Shown here one piece after another: positions 32,990 through 41,053 of a stretch of DNA of 64,000 nucleotides (position 1 is its first letter; the number at the start of each line of letters is the position of its first letter). Both the position numbers and the translations under genes were made by a program. The notes below the pieces were generated by a model. That model was not told the DNA's origin. It worked only from the letters and a program-made list of their open reading frames with translations, and did not search any database. Location of the stretch: positions 1-64,000 of the forward strand of contig CAVTAP010000001.1 in NCBI GenBank assembly GCA_963732695.1. Direction: 5' to 3'. Source of the DNA: CADEDH01 sp963732695 (GTDB lineage: Bacteria; Actinomycetota; Acidimicrobiia; Acidimicrobiales; SZUA-35).

Positions 32990-33462
32990 ACCAGGGCGGC
33001 TACGGTCGCGCATAACGCATCAGCCACCAACGGGGCAGCCTGGAGGTGAGGACCGTAGCGCTGCTTGGATCTCGGCGGCTCGTTCGTCGATGCGGCGTTG
33101 CCGGCGCGCTCGCCGCAGAGCTGAGGTGATCTGAGAGCTAGGGACAACTGCCGGCGCAGCGTGGGGGTGGGGGCGATGGCCAGGACCGCCAGGGCGTCGC
33201 GTGCGGCGAGCTCAGCGAAGGCGTGCAGAGCCGCAGGGTAGAACTCGCGCAGGGTGGAGCGGAGCTGGTTGGTCTGACGTTGCCGGCTCCAGATCAGCGA
33301 CTGGTGCGACGGAGCGAACACCTTGACCGCTGCACGCAGCTCACTGTCACCGGCGACGGGGCGGTGGTTGTGGGCATCGGTGCGGGCCAGGTCAGCCAGC
33401 ACCTTGGCATCACCCGGGTCAGACTTGGCACCCGAGGTGGCGTGGTTAGGGTCCACCTCCAT
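32990..33462 (-). pseudogene. IS110-family transposase remnant
   Basis: VDPNHA followed by SGAKSDPGDAKVLADLARTD and HNHRPVAGDSELRAAVKVFA then SLIWSRQRQTNQLRSTLREF is the N-terminal DEDD-type domain of IS110 transposases, including the KSDPGDA motif. After LRRQLSLALRSP the similarity fades and frames change. The C-terminal serine-containing domain is absent, and the residues between VDPNHA and SGAKSD are fewer than usual. The remnant is therefore inactive. Its 5' end abuts the start codon of the MBL gene on the other strand and supplies the TAGGGT box used there. Confidence 0.8.
33447..33452 (+). promoter_or_regulatory. TAGGGT -10 box inside the IS110 remnant
   Basis: TAGGGT ends eight bases before ATG 33461 of the MBL hydrolase, within sequence that codes for the transposase remnant on the opposite strand. 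Confidence 0.5.
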
Positions 33463-34336
33463 GGACGACGTTCAGCCGCTCGACATCCGCATCGGTGAGG
33501 TGCGGGTCACCAAGATCACCGAGACCGAGGCGCTGTGGAGCCCGGCCCAGCTCGTGCCCGAGGCCACACCCGACGTGGTGAAGGCCCACACCTGGGCTCA
33601 CGGCCCCTATGCCGACGGCGACAGCGGCAAGGTCCGGGTCTCGATCCATACCTTCGGCCTCCAGGTGGGCGACGAGAAGATCCTGGTCGACACGTGCGGG
33701 GGCAACGACAAGATCCGGCCTGGCTTCCCCGGGTTCCACCTCCAGCAGCACGACTACGTGAAGCGGCTGGTGGCCGCCGGCTTCCCGCCCGAGGAGGTGA
33801 CGGCGGTGGTCTGCACGCACCTCCACATCGACCACGTCGGCTGGAACACCCAGCTCGTGGGCGACAGCTGGAAGCCCACCTTCCCCAACGCCCGGTACCT
33901 GTTCGGCGAGCGGGAGTGGGCCCACTGGAGCGTGGAACCCCAGATCTACGGCGACGTGGTGGGCGACAGCGTCCGACCCGTCATCGAGGCCGGCCGGGCC
34001 GAGCTGGTACCGTCGGACCTGCGGATCAACGACCTGCTGTGGCTGGAGCCCACGCCCGGCCACACGCCGGGCCACCACAGCCTGCGGATCTCGTCGGGCG
34101 GCGACGACGCGGTGATCACCGGCGACCTGATCCACATGGCGATCCAGGTGGAGCACCCCGACTGGGCCAGTTCGCCCGACGTCGATCCGGCGGCCGCCGC
34201 CGTCACCCGCCGGGGGTTCCTCGAGCGCTACTGCGACGACCACACCCTGATCCTCGGCACCCACCTGGGGGGCCCGAGCTGCGGCCACCTCCGCCCCCAC
34301 AACGGCGCCTGGCGCCTGGAGGCCCCGTCGCTCTGA
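33461..34336 (+). CDS. MBL-fold metallo-hydrolase
   Basis: 291 residues. The metal-binding motif is VVCTHLHIDHVGWNT, with further ligands in EPTPGHTPGHHSLRI, TGDLIHMAIQVEHPDW and the final LGTHLGGPSCGH. This arrangement fits the large hydrolase group that includes quorum-sensing lactonases and alkyl sulfatase relatives; the substrate is not defined. No signal peptide, so it acts in the cytoplasm. The start is fixed by the upstream box; longer readings run into the IS110 remnant. Confidence 0.88.
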   Translation: MDDVQPLDIRIGEVRVTKITETEALWSPAQLVPEATPDVVKAHTWAHGPYADGDSGKVRVSIHTFGLQVGDEKILVDTCGGNDKIRPGFPGFHLQQHDYVKRLVAAGFPPEEVTAVVCTHLHIDHVGWNTQLVGDSWKPTFPNARYLFGEREWAHWSVEPQIYGDVVGDSVRPVIEAGRAELVPSDLRINDLLWLEPTPGHTPGHHSLRISSGGDDAVITGDLIHMAIQVEHPDWASSPDVDPAAAAVTRRGFLERYCDDHTLILGTHLGGPSCGHLRPHNGAWRLEAPSL

Positions 34337-34345
34337 TCTGCGGGT

Positions 34346-34534
34346 CTACCCGTGGACGGCGGTCTCCACGTTGCGCTTGATGTTGGCCGCCAGGAGGGGC
34401 CGGTTCGGGCAGTCGATCTCGTGGGTGGCCGGCATCCACTCCCGCCACGACTGGGGGTTCGACACGTAGTCCAGCACGGCGGCCGGCGGGGCGTCGATGA
34501 CGATGTCGGTGGCCAGCTCGAAGGGTTCGCTCAT
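34346..34534 (-). pseudogene. SRPBCC-family protein with internal deletion
   Basis: 62 residues, against about 140 for the family. The first 47 (FELATDIVIDAPPAAVLDYV, then SNPQSWREWMPATHEID) are a normal SRPBCC N-terminus. The last 16 (LLAANIKRNVETAVHG) look like the usual C-terminal helix. The central beta sheet and cavity are missing, in frame. Such a product could not form the ligand-binding grip fold. Alternatively it is a short unrelated gene. Confidence 0.55.
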
Positions 34535-34541
34535 GATCCGC

Positions 34542-35387
34542 CTACCGTTCGGTCTCGGCCTGGAGCCGGGCCACGTGGGCCAGCCCGGCCCGCAGCTCCT
34601 CGAGGTTGGAGGTCCCCACGTTGACGATCACCTGGTCGGCCCCGGCCCGGTCGAAGGCCTCCACCGCGGCGGCGTCGGGCAGGTTGGCGATCTCCACCCG
34701 GGGGGCGATCGTCAGCGACTCCCGGGTGCGACCCTCCACCTCCAGCGCCGCCACCATCTTGGGCACCCGGGGCCCGAACGAGTCGAGGTCCGAGAGCGGG
34801 TGCCAGCCCCGCCCGTAACGGGCGGCCCGGCGCCGGGCGGCCGCCCCACCGCCCCCGATCCAGGTCTCGATGGTGCCGTTGGCGGCCACTGGCTTGGGCG
34901 CCGCCACCAGGCCGTCCATGCGGAAGTGCTTGCCGGCGTAGGTGGCCGGTCCCGGCTGCCACAGGGCGTTCATCACCTCGATGAACTCGTCCGACCAGGG
35001 CCCGCGCTCGTCCCAGATCACGCCCAGGGCCTCGTTCTCCTCGGGCAGGCCGCCGACGCCCAGCCCGGCGATCAACCGGCCCCCGCCGCTCAGGTGGTCG
35101 ATCGTGGCCAGGGTCTTGGCCAGGGCCATGGGATGGAGGTAGGGGAGGACCAGCACCGAGGTGCCGAGCTTCACCCGCTCCGTGCGGGACGCCACGAACG
35201 TCAGCATGGTGAGCGCGTCGTAGTAGGGCCGGTCGTCGAGCCGGTCGGCGATGTAGCCGATGTTCAGGACGTGGTGGTTGACCCACACCGACTCGATGCC
35301 CCGCTCCTCGGCCTCGACGGCCAGGGCGATCACGTCGGCCGGGTTGGACAGGCCCCAGTTGTTGGGCAGCACGAATCCGAGCTTCAT
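34542..35387 (-). CDS. LLM-class F420-dependent oxidoreductase
   Basis: 281 residues, a luciferase-like TIM barrel. N-terminal KLGFVLPNNWGLSNPADVIA, then AEERGIESVWVNHHVLNIGY and LGTSVLVLPYLHPMALAKTL, RLIAGLGVGGLPEENEALGV, IETWIGGGGAAARRRAARYG are family-specific blocks. Coenzyme F420H2 is the likely hydride donor, as for most actinobacterial members; substrates range from xenobiotics to lipids. The start at 35387 is preferred because a TAGGGT box lies seven bases upstream, and earlier in-frame sequence lacks the domain. Confidence 0.88.
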   Translation of the reverse strand: MKLGFVLPNNWGLSNPADVIALAVEAEERGIESVWVNHHVLNIGYIADRLDDRPYYDALTMLTFVASRTERVKLGTSVLVLPYLHPMALAKTLATIDHLSGGGRLIAGLGVGGLPEENEALGVIWDERGPWSDEFIEVMNALWQPGPATYAGKHFRMDGLVAAPKPVAANGTIETWIGGGGAAARRRAARYGRGWHPLSDLDSFGPRVPKMVAALEVEGRTRESLTIAPRVEIANLPDAAAVEAFDRAGADQVIVNVGTSNLEELRAGLAHVARLQAETER

Positions 35388-35394
35388 GGCCCGG

Positions 35395-35400
35395 ACCCTA
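35395..35400 (-). promoter_or_regulatory. TAGGGT -10 box, leaderless type
   Basis: On the minus strand TAGGGT ends seven bases before ATG 35387. Confidence 0.55.
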
Positions 35401-35422
35401 CTGCCCGTACTCCCCGGTGGGC

Positions 35423-35935
35423 CTACTCCTCCACGGTCACCTCGTGGAGCAGGCCATCGCCGACGTCGAACACAAAGCCTCGTACGTGCTCGAGGTGGGC
35501 CACGAACGGCGACCGCCTGAGCCGCATGATCGACTGGCGCACGTCGGCGTAGGGATCGGTGAACGCTTCCACCGACCACCACGGCTTGATCCCCAGCTCG
35601 GCCTCCAGCTCGGCCTTGAACTCGTCTTCGCTCACCTGCTGCAGGCCGCAGTTCGTGTGGTGGATGAGGATCACCTCGCGGGTGCCGAGCAGGCGCTGCG
35701 ACAGGCACAGGGAGCGGATGACGTCGTCGGTGATCACGCCGCCGGCGTTGCGGATGATGTGGGCCTCGCCGTTGCCGAGTCCGAGCATGGCGAAGATGTC
35801 CATTCGCGAGTCCATGCAGGCCACCACGGCCAGGTGGCGAGTGGGTGCCACCTGGAGGTCGCGGCCCTCGTACCGGGCGGCGTAGCGCCGGTTGTGGCCC
35901 ATCAGCTCTTCGGTGCTCGGTGAGAATGAGTTCAT
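35423..35935 (-). CDS. Beta-class carbonic anhydrase
   Basis: 170 residues. It should interconvert carbon dioxide and bicarbonate. The zinc site is complete: CMDSRMD (first cysteine with the Asp-Arg pair) and IHHTNCGLQQV (histidine and second cysteine). IRNAGGVITDDVIRSLCLSQ is the expected helix between them. Compact length matches the Rv1284-like subfamily. It diverges from the VOC gene about 60 bases away. Cytoplasmic. Confidence 0.92.
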   Translation of the reverse strand: MNSFSPSTEELMGHNRRYAARYEGRDLQVAPTRHLAVVACMDSRMDIFAMLGLGNGEAHIIRNAGGVITDDVIRSLCLSQRLLGTREVILIHHTNCGLQQVSEDEFKAELEAELGIKPWWSVEAFTDPYADVRQSIMRLRRSPFVAHLEHVRGFVFDVGDGLLHEVTVEE

Positions 35936-35982
35936 GAATTCACCTTCGCATGTTCGGGTGTGACAGCACGGTATCGGAGGTC

Positions 35983-35988
35983 TAGCGT
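35983..35988 (+). promoter_or_regulatory. TAGCGT -10 box, leaderless type
   Basis: TAGCGT ends seven bases before ATG 35996. Confidence 0.5.
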
Positions 35989-35995
35989 CGCGTCC

Positions 35996-36358
35996 ATGGA
36001 TCTACTCGGCGTACATCATGTGTCGATCAACGTGACCGACCTCGACCAGGCGCTGGCCTTCTACCGTGACACGCTCGGTCTAAAACTCCTGGAGAACCGG
36101 CCCGACGACGTCATCGACGTCGACGGGGCCTGGCTGTCCTGCCCCGATGGGCGGGAGATCCACCTCCTGGTGAACGAGCTGCCCGAGTTGAAGGGTCAGC
36201 ACTGGGCGTTCGAGGTGGGTGATATCGAGTCCACCGTGGCCACGCTCACCGCCGCCGGGCGCAAGGTGAGCAAGCCCAGCGAGATGACCGGGATCTGCCG
36301 TCAGGTGTTCTGCAAGGACCCCGCCGGCAACCTGGTGGAGTTCAACCAGCGCCTCTGA
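35996..36358 (+). CDS. VOC-family (glyoxalase-fold) protein
   Basis: 120 residues with two beta-alpha-beta-beta-beta modules. GVHHVSINVTDLDQALAFYR opens the fold and supplies a metal-type histidine; VFCKDPAGNLVEFNQRL closes it with the conserved E. The middle REIHLLVNELPELKGQHWAF includes the second histidine pair. Members include glyoxalases, dioxygenases and resistance proteins; nothing here selects one. Start fixed by the upstream box. Confidence 0.85.
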   Translation: MDLLGVHHVSINVTDLDQALAFYRDTLGLKLLENRPDDVIDVDGAWLSCPDGREIHLLVNELPELKGQHWAFEVGDIESTVATLTAAGRKVSKPSEMTGICRQVFCKDPAGNLVEFNQRL

Positions 36359-36433
36359 CGCGCGGCCGCTGTGCCGCATCTGCCTCCCCTCGGAGCTGCG
36401 TGGCCATCATTGAACCTCGAGGGCGGTCGTCCC

Positions 36434-36439
36434 TAGGGT
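36434..36439 (+). promoter_or_regulatory. TAGGGT -10 box, leaderless type
   Basis: TAGGGT ends eight bases before GTG 36448 of the CAP-domain remnant, so the promoter survives although the gene is broken. Confidence 0.45.
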
Positions 36440-36447
36440 TGTGCCCC

Positions 36448-36782
36448 GTGAGGCGGCCGGAACAGATCCTCCTGGGCGCGGCTCTGGCCGCGCTCGGACT
36501 GGGTCTGGGGCTCGGGCACGTGTTGGCCCGGACCACCGGTGGCAACGTGGACGCCGGCCACCGCCGCCACCCCGCCCCCGGCCGCCGGGCTGAACCGGTT
36601 GGATGGGGTTCAAGGACGACCCGGCGGGGGCGGTCGACGACCCCCGGTACGGGTGGCTGCAGAGCGACGGGCACCGGGCCAACATCCTGAACTGCGACTA
36701 CCGGCGCACCGGCGTGGGCTACGACCCGGGCAACATCCAGTCGGGCTACGCCGACGGCTCCTGGGTCCAGATGTTCGGCTGA
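36448..36782 (+). pseudogene. Exported CAP-domain protein, internally deleted
   Basis: From GTG 36448 a signal-like segment reads RRPEQILLGAALAALGLGLG. After about 50 residues the frame is lost near 36600. In another frame the end of a CAP (SCP/PR1) domain follows: WLQSDGHRANILNCDYRRTG then GVGYD and DGSWVQMFG. The first half of the CAP domain, with its histidine/glutamate site, is missing. The gene looks deleted and frame-shifted, not merely short. Confidence 0.65.
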
Positions 36783-36801
36783 AGCAGCCGCTGCCGCTCC
36801 G

Positions 36802-37584
36802 CTACCGGCTGAGCAGGTCGGTCAGCCACCCCAGCCCGGCCTCGGTGGTGGTGGCGGGCCGGTACTCGGCCCCGAACCAGCCGTCCCACCCGGCCGCCGC
36901 CAGGGCCGGCAGCAGCCACCGGTAGTCGACCTCGCTCCCGTCGGGCTCACCCCGGCTCGGCACCCCGGCGAACTGGACGTGGCCGATCAGGGGCCGGTGG
37001 GCCTCGAAGCGGCGCAGCAGGTCGCCGCCCATGATCTGCAGGTGGTAGCAGTCGAACATGATCCCGAGGTTGGGGGCTCCGACCTCGGCCACCACCGCCG
37101 CCGCCTGCTCCAGGCCCGACAGGAAGTAGCCGGGGGCGTCTCGGTGGTTGAGGGGCTCGATCACCACGCCCACCCCGTTTTCCCCACCTACTTCGGCGCC
37201 CCGCTCGCAGGCCCGGGTGAGGTTGGCCAGGTAGGTGCGGTGGGCGTCGGGCCCGTCGGCCCGGCCGGCCATCACGTGCACGTTGGCGCAGCCGATGGCG
37301 GCGGCGTAGTCGACCGCCTCGTCGATCCCGGCCGCCGCCTCCGCCTCCCGGCCGGGCACGGCGGCCAGCCCGAAGTCGCCCCGGGCCGGGTCGCCCCGGC
37401 GGGTGTTGATGCCCACCATCGGCACCCCGGCGGCGGCCAGGGCGGCGGTGACGTCGTCGGGGCTGACGTCGTAGGGCCAGTGGCATTCCACCGCGGTGAA
37501 GCCGGCCGCCGCCGCGGTGGCGATGGCGTCGGGCAACGCCAGCTCCGTCCACAGGAACCCCAGATTGGCCGACAGCTTCACCAT
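36802..37584 (-). CDS. TIM-barrel protein, hydroxypyruvate-isomerase-like
   Basis: 260 residues. AP-endonuclease-2-type TIM barrel as in Hyi/OtnI isomerases: start VKLSANLGFLWTELALPDAI, then AAAAGFTAVECHWPYDVSPD, GIEPLNH-like VVIEPLNHRDAPGYFLSGLE, metal-site strand LGIMFDCYHLQIMGGDLLRR, VQFAGVPSRGEPDGSEVDYR, and GAEYRPATTTEAGLGWL. Expected to isomerise hydroxypyruvate or a 2-oxo-tetronate. The ATG at 37584 lies eight bases after a TACGGT box (minus strand). Confidence 0.87.
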   Translation of the reverse strand: MVKLSANLGFLWTELALPDAIATAAAAGFTAVECHWPYDVSPDDVTAALAAAGVPMVGINTRRGDPARGDFGLAAVPGREAEAAAGIDEAVDYAAAIGCANVHVMAGRADGPDAHRTYLANLTRACERGAEVGGENGVGVVIEPLNHRDAPGYFLSGLEQAAAVVAEVGAPNLGIMFDCYHLQIMGGDLLRRFEAHRPLIGHVQFAGVPSRGEPDGSEVDYRWLLPALAAAGWDGWFGAEYRPATTTEAGLGWLTDLLSR

Positions 37585-37592
37585 GGCCGGCC

Positions 37593-37598
37593 ACCGTA
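37593..37598 (-). promoter_or_regulatory. TACGGT -10 box, leaderless type
   Basis: On the minus strand TACGGT ends eight bases before ATG 37584. Confidence 0.5.
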
Positions 37599-37612
37599 GT
37601 GGAGGAGGGAAG

Positions 37613-38716
37613 TCACAACCGCTTGCGGGCCTCCACCACCACGTCAGCCTCGGGCAGTAAATCCCTGCCTTGCAGTGCATCGCTGCCTTGCAGTGCATCG
37701 CTGCTCGGCAGCGTGTCGACGTTGAACGGCTCGAACCCCCGGGCCAGGTAGAACGGCTCGGGCGTGCCCCGGCCCCGGACCCAGTTGAGCTCCAGCTCGG
37801 TGGCCCCCCAGGCCCGGCACTGGGCCTCGATCAGCGGGAGCACCTGGTCGGCCACGCCCCGGCGCTGATGGCGGCGGTCGATCAGCAGGCGCCACAGGTA
37901 CGGGCGGGGATGGTGGGCGGTGGGCTCGCTCAGCAGCACGATCCCCACCAGCTCACCGTCGGCCTCGATCGCCCGGAGCCACGGCACCACGGGGGCCCCG
38001 TCCTCCACCGGGGGGAACAGGACATCGCCGTAGGACCGGGCCACCGGTGACACGAACAGCTCCTGCGAGGCGTGGGTGCGCAGCTCGGCCACCGACGGCG
38101 CCGTGTCGGGCGTGATCTCCACCAGGCGGACCTCGGCCGGGCGGTGCCGGGGCCGGGTTCGCCACGCGTCCCAGACGGCCCGGGTGAGGCCGTAGATCAG
38201 GTCGTCGGAGTTGTCGTCGCCGAGCCAGAACGAGAGGCGGGTGTGGCCTTCGAACAGGAAGCCGGCGCGCTCCAGCACCATGGCCGAGGGACGGTTGGCC
38301 GGGTGCAGCATGCCGCTCACCCGGCTCACGCCCTGGTGCTCGAACAGCCAGGCCACCAGCGCCTCCACCGCCTCGACGGCGTAGCCGCGACCCCAGTGGG
38401 ACGAGGCGAACGTGTAGCCGACCTCGGCCGTCCGCCCGCCGTTCGACAGGTGCACGGCCAGGTCGCCCACGATCTCACCGGCCTGCTCGTCATCGCCCCG
38501 CTCGACCACGGTCAGCATCCACCACTGGCCGTCGAGCGGGCCGCCCATGGCCATGGCGTCGGCCACGATCTCCTCGGCCGTGGCCCGGGGCCAGGGCAGG
38601 GTCCAGTTCTGCCACCGGGCCACCTCCGGCTCGTTGCGTCGCCGGTGGAGGGCGTCGACGTCGCCCGCCTCCGGGGTCCGGAGCACCAACCGCCCGGTCG
38701 TGATCGGGGTGAACAT
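37613..38716 (-). CDS. Tandem GNAT acetyltransferase protein
   Basis: 367 residues with two GNAT domains. The first (1-180) is of the RimJ type: ITTGRLVLRTPEAGDVDALH, EVGYTFASSHWGRGYAVEAV (CoA site) and NRPSAMVLERAGFLFEGHTR. The second (about 190-345) has LWRLLIDRRHQRRGVADQVL and FYLARGFEPFN. Two direct 18 bp repeats near 37665-37700 encode a doubled SDALQG just before the C-terminus. Its ATG overlaps the stop of the molybdenum subunit gene by one base (TGATG), so the two are translationally coupled. Substrates unknown. Confidence 0.85.
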   Translation of the reverse strand: MFTPITTGRLVLRTPEAGDVDALHRRRNEPEVARWQNWTLPWPRATAEEIVADAMAMGGPLDGQWWMLTVVERGDDEQAGEIVGDLAVHLSNGGRTAEVGYTFASSHWGRGYAVEAVEALVAWLFEHQGVSRVSGMLHPANRPSAMVLERAGFLFEGHTRLSFWLGDDNSDDLIYGLTRAVWDAWRTRPRHRPAEVRLVEITPDTAPSVAELRTHASQELFVSPVARSYGDVLFPPVEDGAPVVPWLRAIEADGELVGIVLLSEPTAHHPRPYLWRLLIDRRHQRRGVADQVLPLIEAQCRAWGATELELNWVRGRGTPEPFYLARGFEPFNVDTLPSSDALQGSDALQGRDLLPEADVVVEARKRL

Positions 38717-40992
38717 CAGGCCGTCGATCGGGCCGCCCGCCACACCCGCTCGGGGGTGAGCGGCAGGTCGATGTGGGTCACGCCGAGGTGGGCCAGGGCG
38801 TCGACCACGGCGTTCTGCACGGCGGTGGGGGCGACGATGGCGCCGTTCTCCCCGATGCCCTTGGCCCCCGTGGGCGAGACCGGCGAGGCGATGTCCATGG
38901 TGGCGGTGACGAACGACGGCAGGTCGGCGGCCGACGGCAGCAGGTAGTCGGCGAAGGTAACGGTGCGGGGGGTGCCGTCGGGGTCGTAGGTGAACGCCTC
39001 GAACAGGGCCTGGCCGATGCCGGCGGCCGACCCGCCGTGCTGCTGGCCCTCCACCACGGCCCGGTTCAGGACGGTGCCGCAGTCGTCCACCGCCACGTGG
39101 GACACCAGCCGCACCCGGCCGGTGTCGGTGTCGACCTCCACCACCGAGGCGTGGGTGCCCGACGGATGCGAGCCGCCACCCTCCATCTTGTGGTCCACCG
39201 CCTCGGCCAGCGGCCGGCCCTCGGCCTCGGCCGCCGCCGCCAGGCGGTCCCAGCCCACCACCGAGGCCGGTACCCCGGCCACGCCGATGCCGGCCGGGCG
39301 GCCCCCGGCTCCCGGTGGGCCGTCGGCCGGCATCAGCACCAGGTCGTCGGGGTTCGCCTCCAGCAGGGTGGCGGCGATGGTCCGGGCCCGCTCCACCACG
39401 GCCCGGGCGGCCAGGAGGGCGGCACCCCCGCCCATCTGGGCCGAGCGCGATCCGCCGGTGCCGCCGCCGGTGGGGGTGCCGTCGCTGTCGCCGTCGAGGT
39501 AGCGGACGGCGTCGCGGGCGACGCCCAGCTCGGCCGCCACCACGTCGCCGATGGTGGTGGCGTGGGACTGGCCGTGGCTGAACGTGCCGCACCGCACCCC
39601 GATCGAGCCGTCGGCCTCCACCGTCACCGAGGCGTGCTCGGGCGAGGTGTCGACGTAGGACACGTAGCAGGCGAAGCCCACGCCGAGCAGCACCGGCCCC
39701 CCGGCCGCCCGCAGCTCGGCCTGGCGGCCCCGCACCGCCTCGTACCCGTTGTGCCCGTCGTAGGCGATCAGCTCGGCCGCCCTGTCCAGCGCCGCGGTGT
39801 AGTGGCCCGAGTCGTACGTGAGGCCGCCGACGGTTGGCACCCCCAGCTCGTCGGGCCGCAGCAGGTTGCGGCGCCGCAGCTCCAACGGGTCGAGCCCCAG
39901 GGCCCGGGCCGCGTTGTCGATCGTGCGCTCCAGCCCGTTCGTCACCTCGGGCTGGCCCGCGCCCCGGTAGGGGCCGACGGGGTTGGCCGTGGTGGCCACC
40001 GCCGTCCAGGCGTAGTCGACCCGCGGCACCCGGTAGGGGCCGGGGGCCAGCTTGCGGCTCATGAACGGCATCAGCGGCCCGAAGTGGGGGTAGGCGCCGC
40101 AGTCGGCCAGGTTGTGGACCCGGAGGCCCACGATCCGGCCGTCGTCGTCGAAGCCGATCGACACCGTGTGGTCCTGGGCCCGGCCGTGGGGCATCGAGGC
40201 CAGGTTCTCGCTGCGGGTCTCGTCCCACCGGACGGGGCGGCCCAGGTGGCGGGCCACAGCCGCCGTCACCAGCACCTCGACCGGGGCCGAGTGCCGGCCC
40301 CCGAACCCACCGCCCACGGCCGCCGACCGCACCCGGATCAGGCTCTCGTCGAGTCCGAGGGCCTTGGCCAGCTCGTGGCGGATCACGTGGGGGCCCTGGC
40401 CGGTGGCCCACACGTCGAGCCCGCCGTCGGCCGTGGGCCGGGCGATCACCCCCGACGGCTCCAGGGGGGCCGAGCACAGCCGCTGGTTCGGGTAGTGGCC
40501 CGTCTCCACGTGGGCCGCCAGCTCGAACAGGTCCTCCACCCGGCCCTTGTCGTAGCGCATGACCACGTTGGACTCGGTGCCGTCGAACAGGGGCGGGGCG
40601 TCGGCCGCGGCGCGGGGGTCGACCACGGCCGGCCGGGGCGCCACCTCCACCACCACCTCCTCGGCGGCGTCGACGGCGTGGGCCGCCGAGTCGGCTGCCA
40701 CCACCGCCACCAGCTCGCCCACGAACCGGACCCGGTCGGTGGCCAGAAGGGGCCGGGCGAACGGCTCGGGGATCGGGTCGAAGAAGCGGAACGGGGACAG
40801 GCCCAGATCGGCGGCCGTCACCACGGCGGCCACCCCGGGCTGGGCGGCGGCGGCCGAGGTGTCGATCCCCAGCAGGTCGCCGTGGGCCTCGATGGAGCGG
40901 ACGAAGGCGAGATGGAGGCAGTCGTGGTGGGGCAGATCGCGCACGAAGGCGGTGCTGCCCCGCACCAGCCCCGGATCCTCTCTACGGGTCAT
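38716..40992 (-). CDS. Xanthine dehydrogenase-family molybdenum-binding (large) subunit
   Basis: 758 residues. It belongs to the CoxL/XdhB-like aldehyde oxidase group that binds molybdopterin cytosine dinucleotide. Seen: N-terminal a/b-hammerhead domain, AVGGGFGGRHSAPVEVLVTA, NPVGPYRGAGQPEVTNGLER, a glycine-rich TPTGGGTGGSRSAQMGGGAA and the closing SPTGAKGIGENGAIVAPTAV with the active-site glutamate. The AYxCSFR loop with the cysteine of form I CO dehydrogenase is absent, so CO oxidation is unlikely. The FAD and iron-sulphur subunits usually next to it are not in this window. TAGGCT lies six bases before ATG 40992. Confidence 0.9.
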   Translation of the reverse strand: MTRREDPGLVRGSTAFVRDLPHHDCLHLAFVRSIEAHGDLLGIDTSAAAAQPGVAAVVTAADLGLSPFRFFDPIPEPFARPLLATDRVRFVGELVAVVAADSAAHAVDAAEEVVVEVAPRPAVVDPRAAADAPPLFDGTESNVVMRYDKGRVEDLFELAAHVETGHYPNQRLCSAPLEPSGVIARPTADGGLDVWATGQGPHVIRHELAKALGLDESLIRVRSAAVGGGFGGRHSAPVEVLVTAAVARHLGRPVRWDETRSENLASMPHGRAQDHTVSIGFDDDGRIVGLRVHNLADCGAYPHFGPLMPFMSRKLAPGPYRVPRVDYAWTAVATTANPVGPYRGAGQPEVTNGLERTIDNAARALGLDPLELRRRNLLRPDELGVPTVGGLTYDSGHYTAALDRAAELIAYDGHNGYEAVRGRQAELRAAGGPVLLGVGFACYVSYVDTSPEHASVTVEADGSIGVRCGTFSHGQSHATTIGDVVAAELGVARDAVRYLDGDSDGTPTGGGTGGSRSAQMGGGAALLAARAVVERARTIAATLLEANPDDLVLMPADGPPGAGGRPAGIGVAGVPASVVGWDRLAAAAEAEGRPLAEAVDHKMEGGGSHPSGTHASVVEVDTDTGRVRLVSHVAVDDCGTVLNRAVVEGQQHGGSAAGIGQALFEAFTYDPDGTPRTVTFADYLLPSAADLPSFVTATMDIASPVSPTGAKGIGENGAIVAPTAVQNAVVDALAHLGVTHIDLPLTPERVWRAARSTA

Positions 40993-40998
40993 CGGCGA

Positions 40999-41004
40999 AG
41001 CCTA
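40999..41004 (-). promoter_or_regulatory. TAGGCT -10 box, leaderless type
   Basis: On the minus strand TAGGCT ends six bases before ATG 40992. Confidence 0.5.
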
Positions 41005-41053
41005 GTGCGGCGGGCCGCGCTCACGATCTGGATCGTGTGCTCCAGCTCGGGTG

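Noticed and set aside
33461..34336. Quorum-sensing lactonase
   Set aside because: The HLHIDH motif is shared by many MBL hydrolases, and nothing in the sequence selects the lactonase function.
37613..40477. A 954-residue minus-strand protein covering the molybdenum subunit
   Set aside because: Only its last ~367 residues look like protein (two GNAT domains). The front is a shadow of the molybdenum subunit gene, rich in Arg, Gly and Pro.
38716..40992. Form I carbon monoxide dehydrogenase large subunit
   Set aside because: The cysteine-containing AYxCSFR loop is absent and no CoxS or CoxM gene is adjacent.
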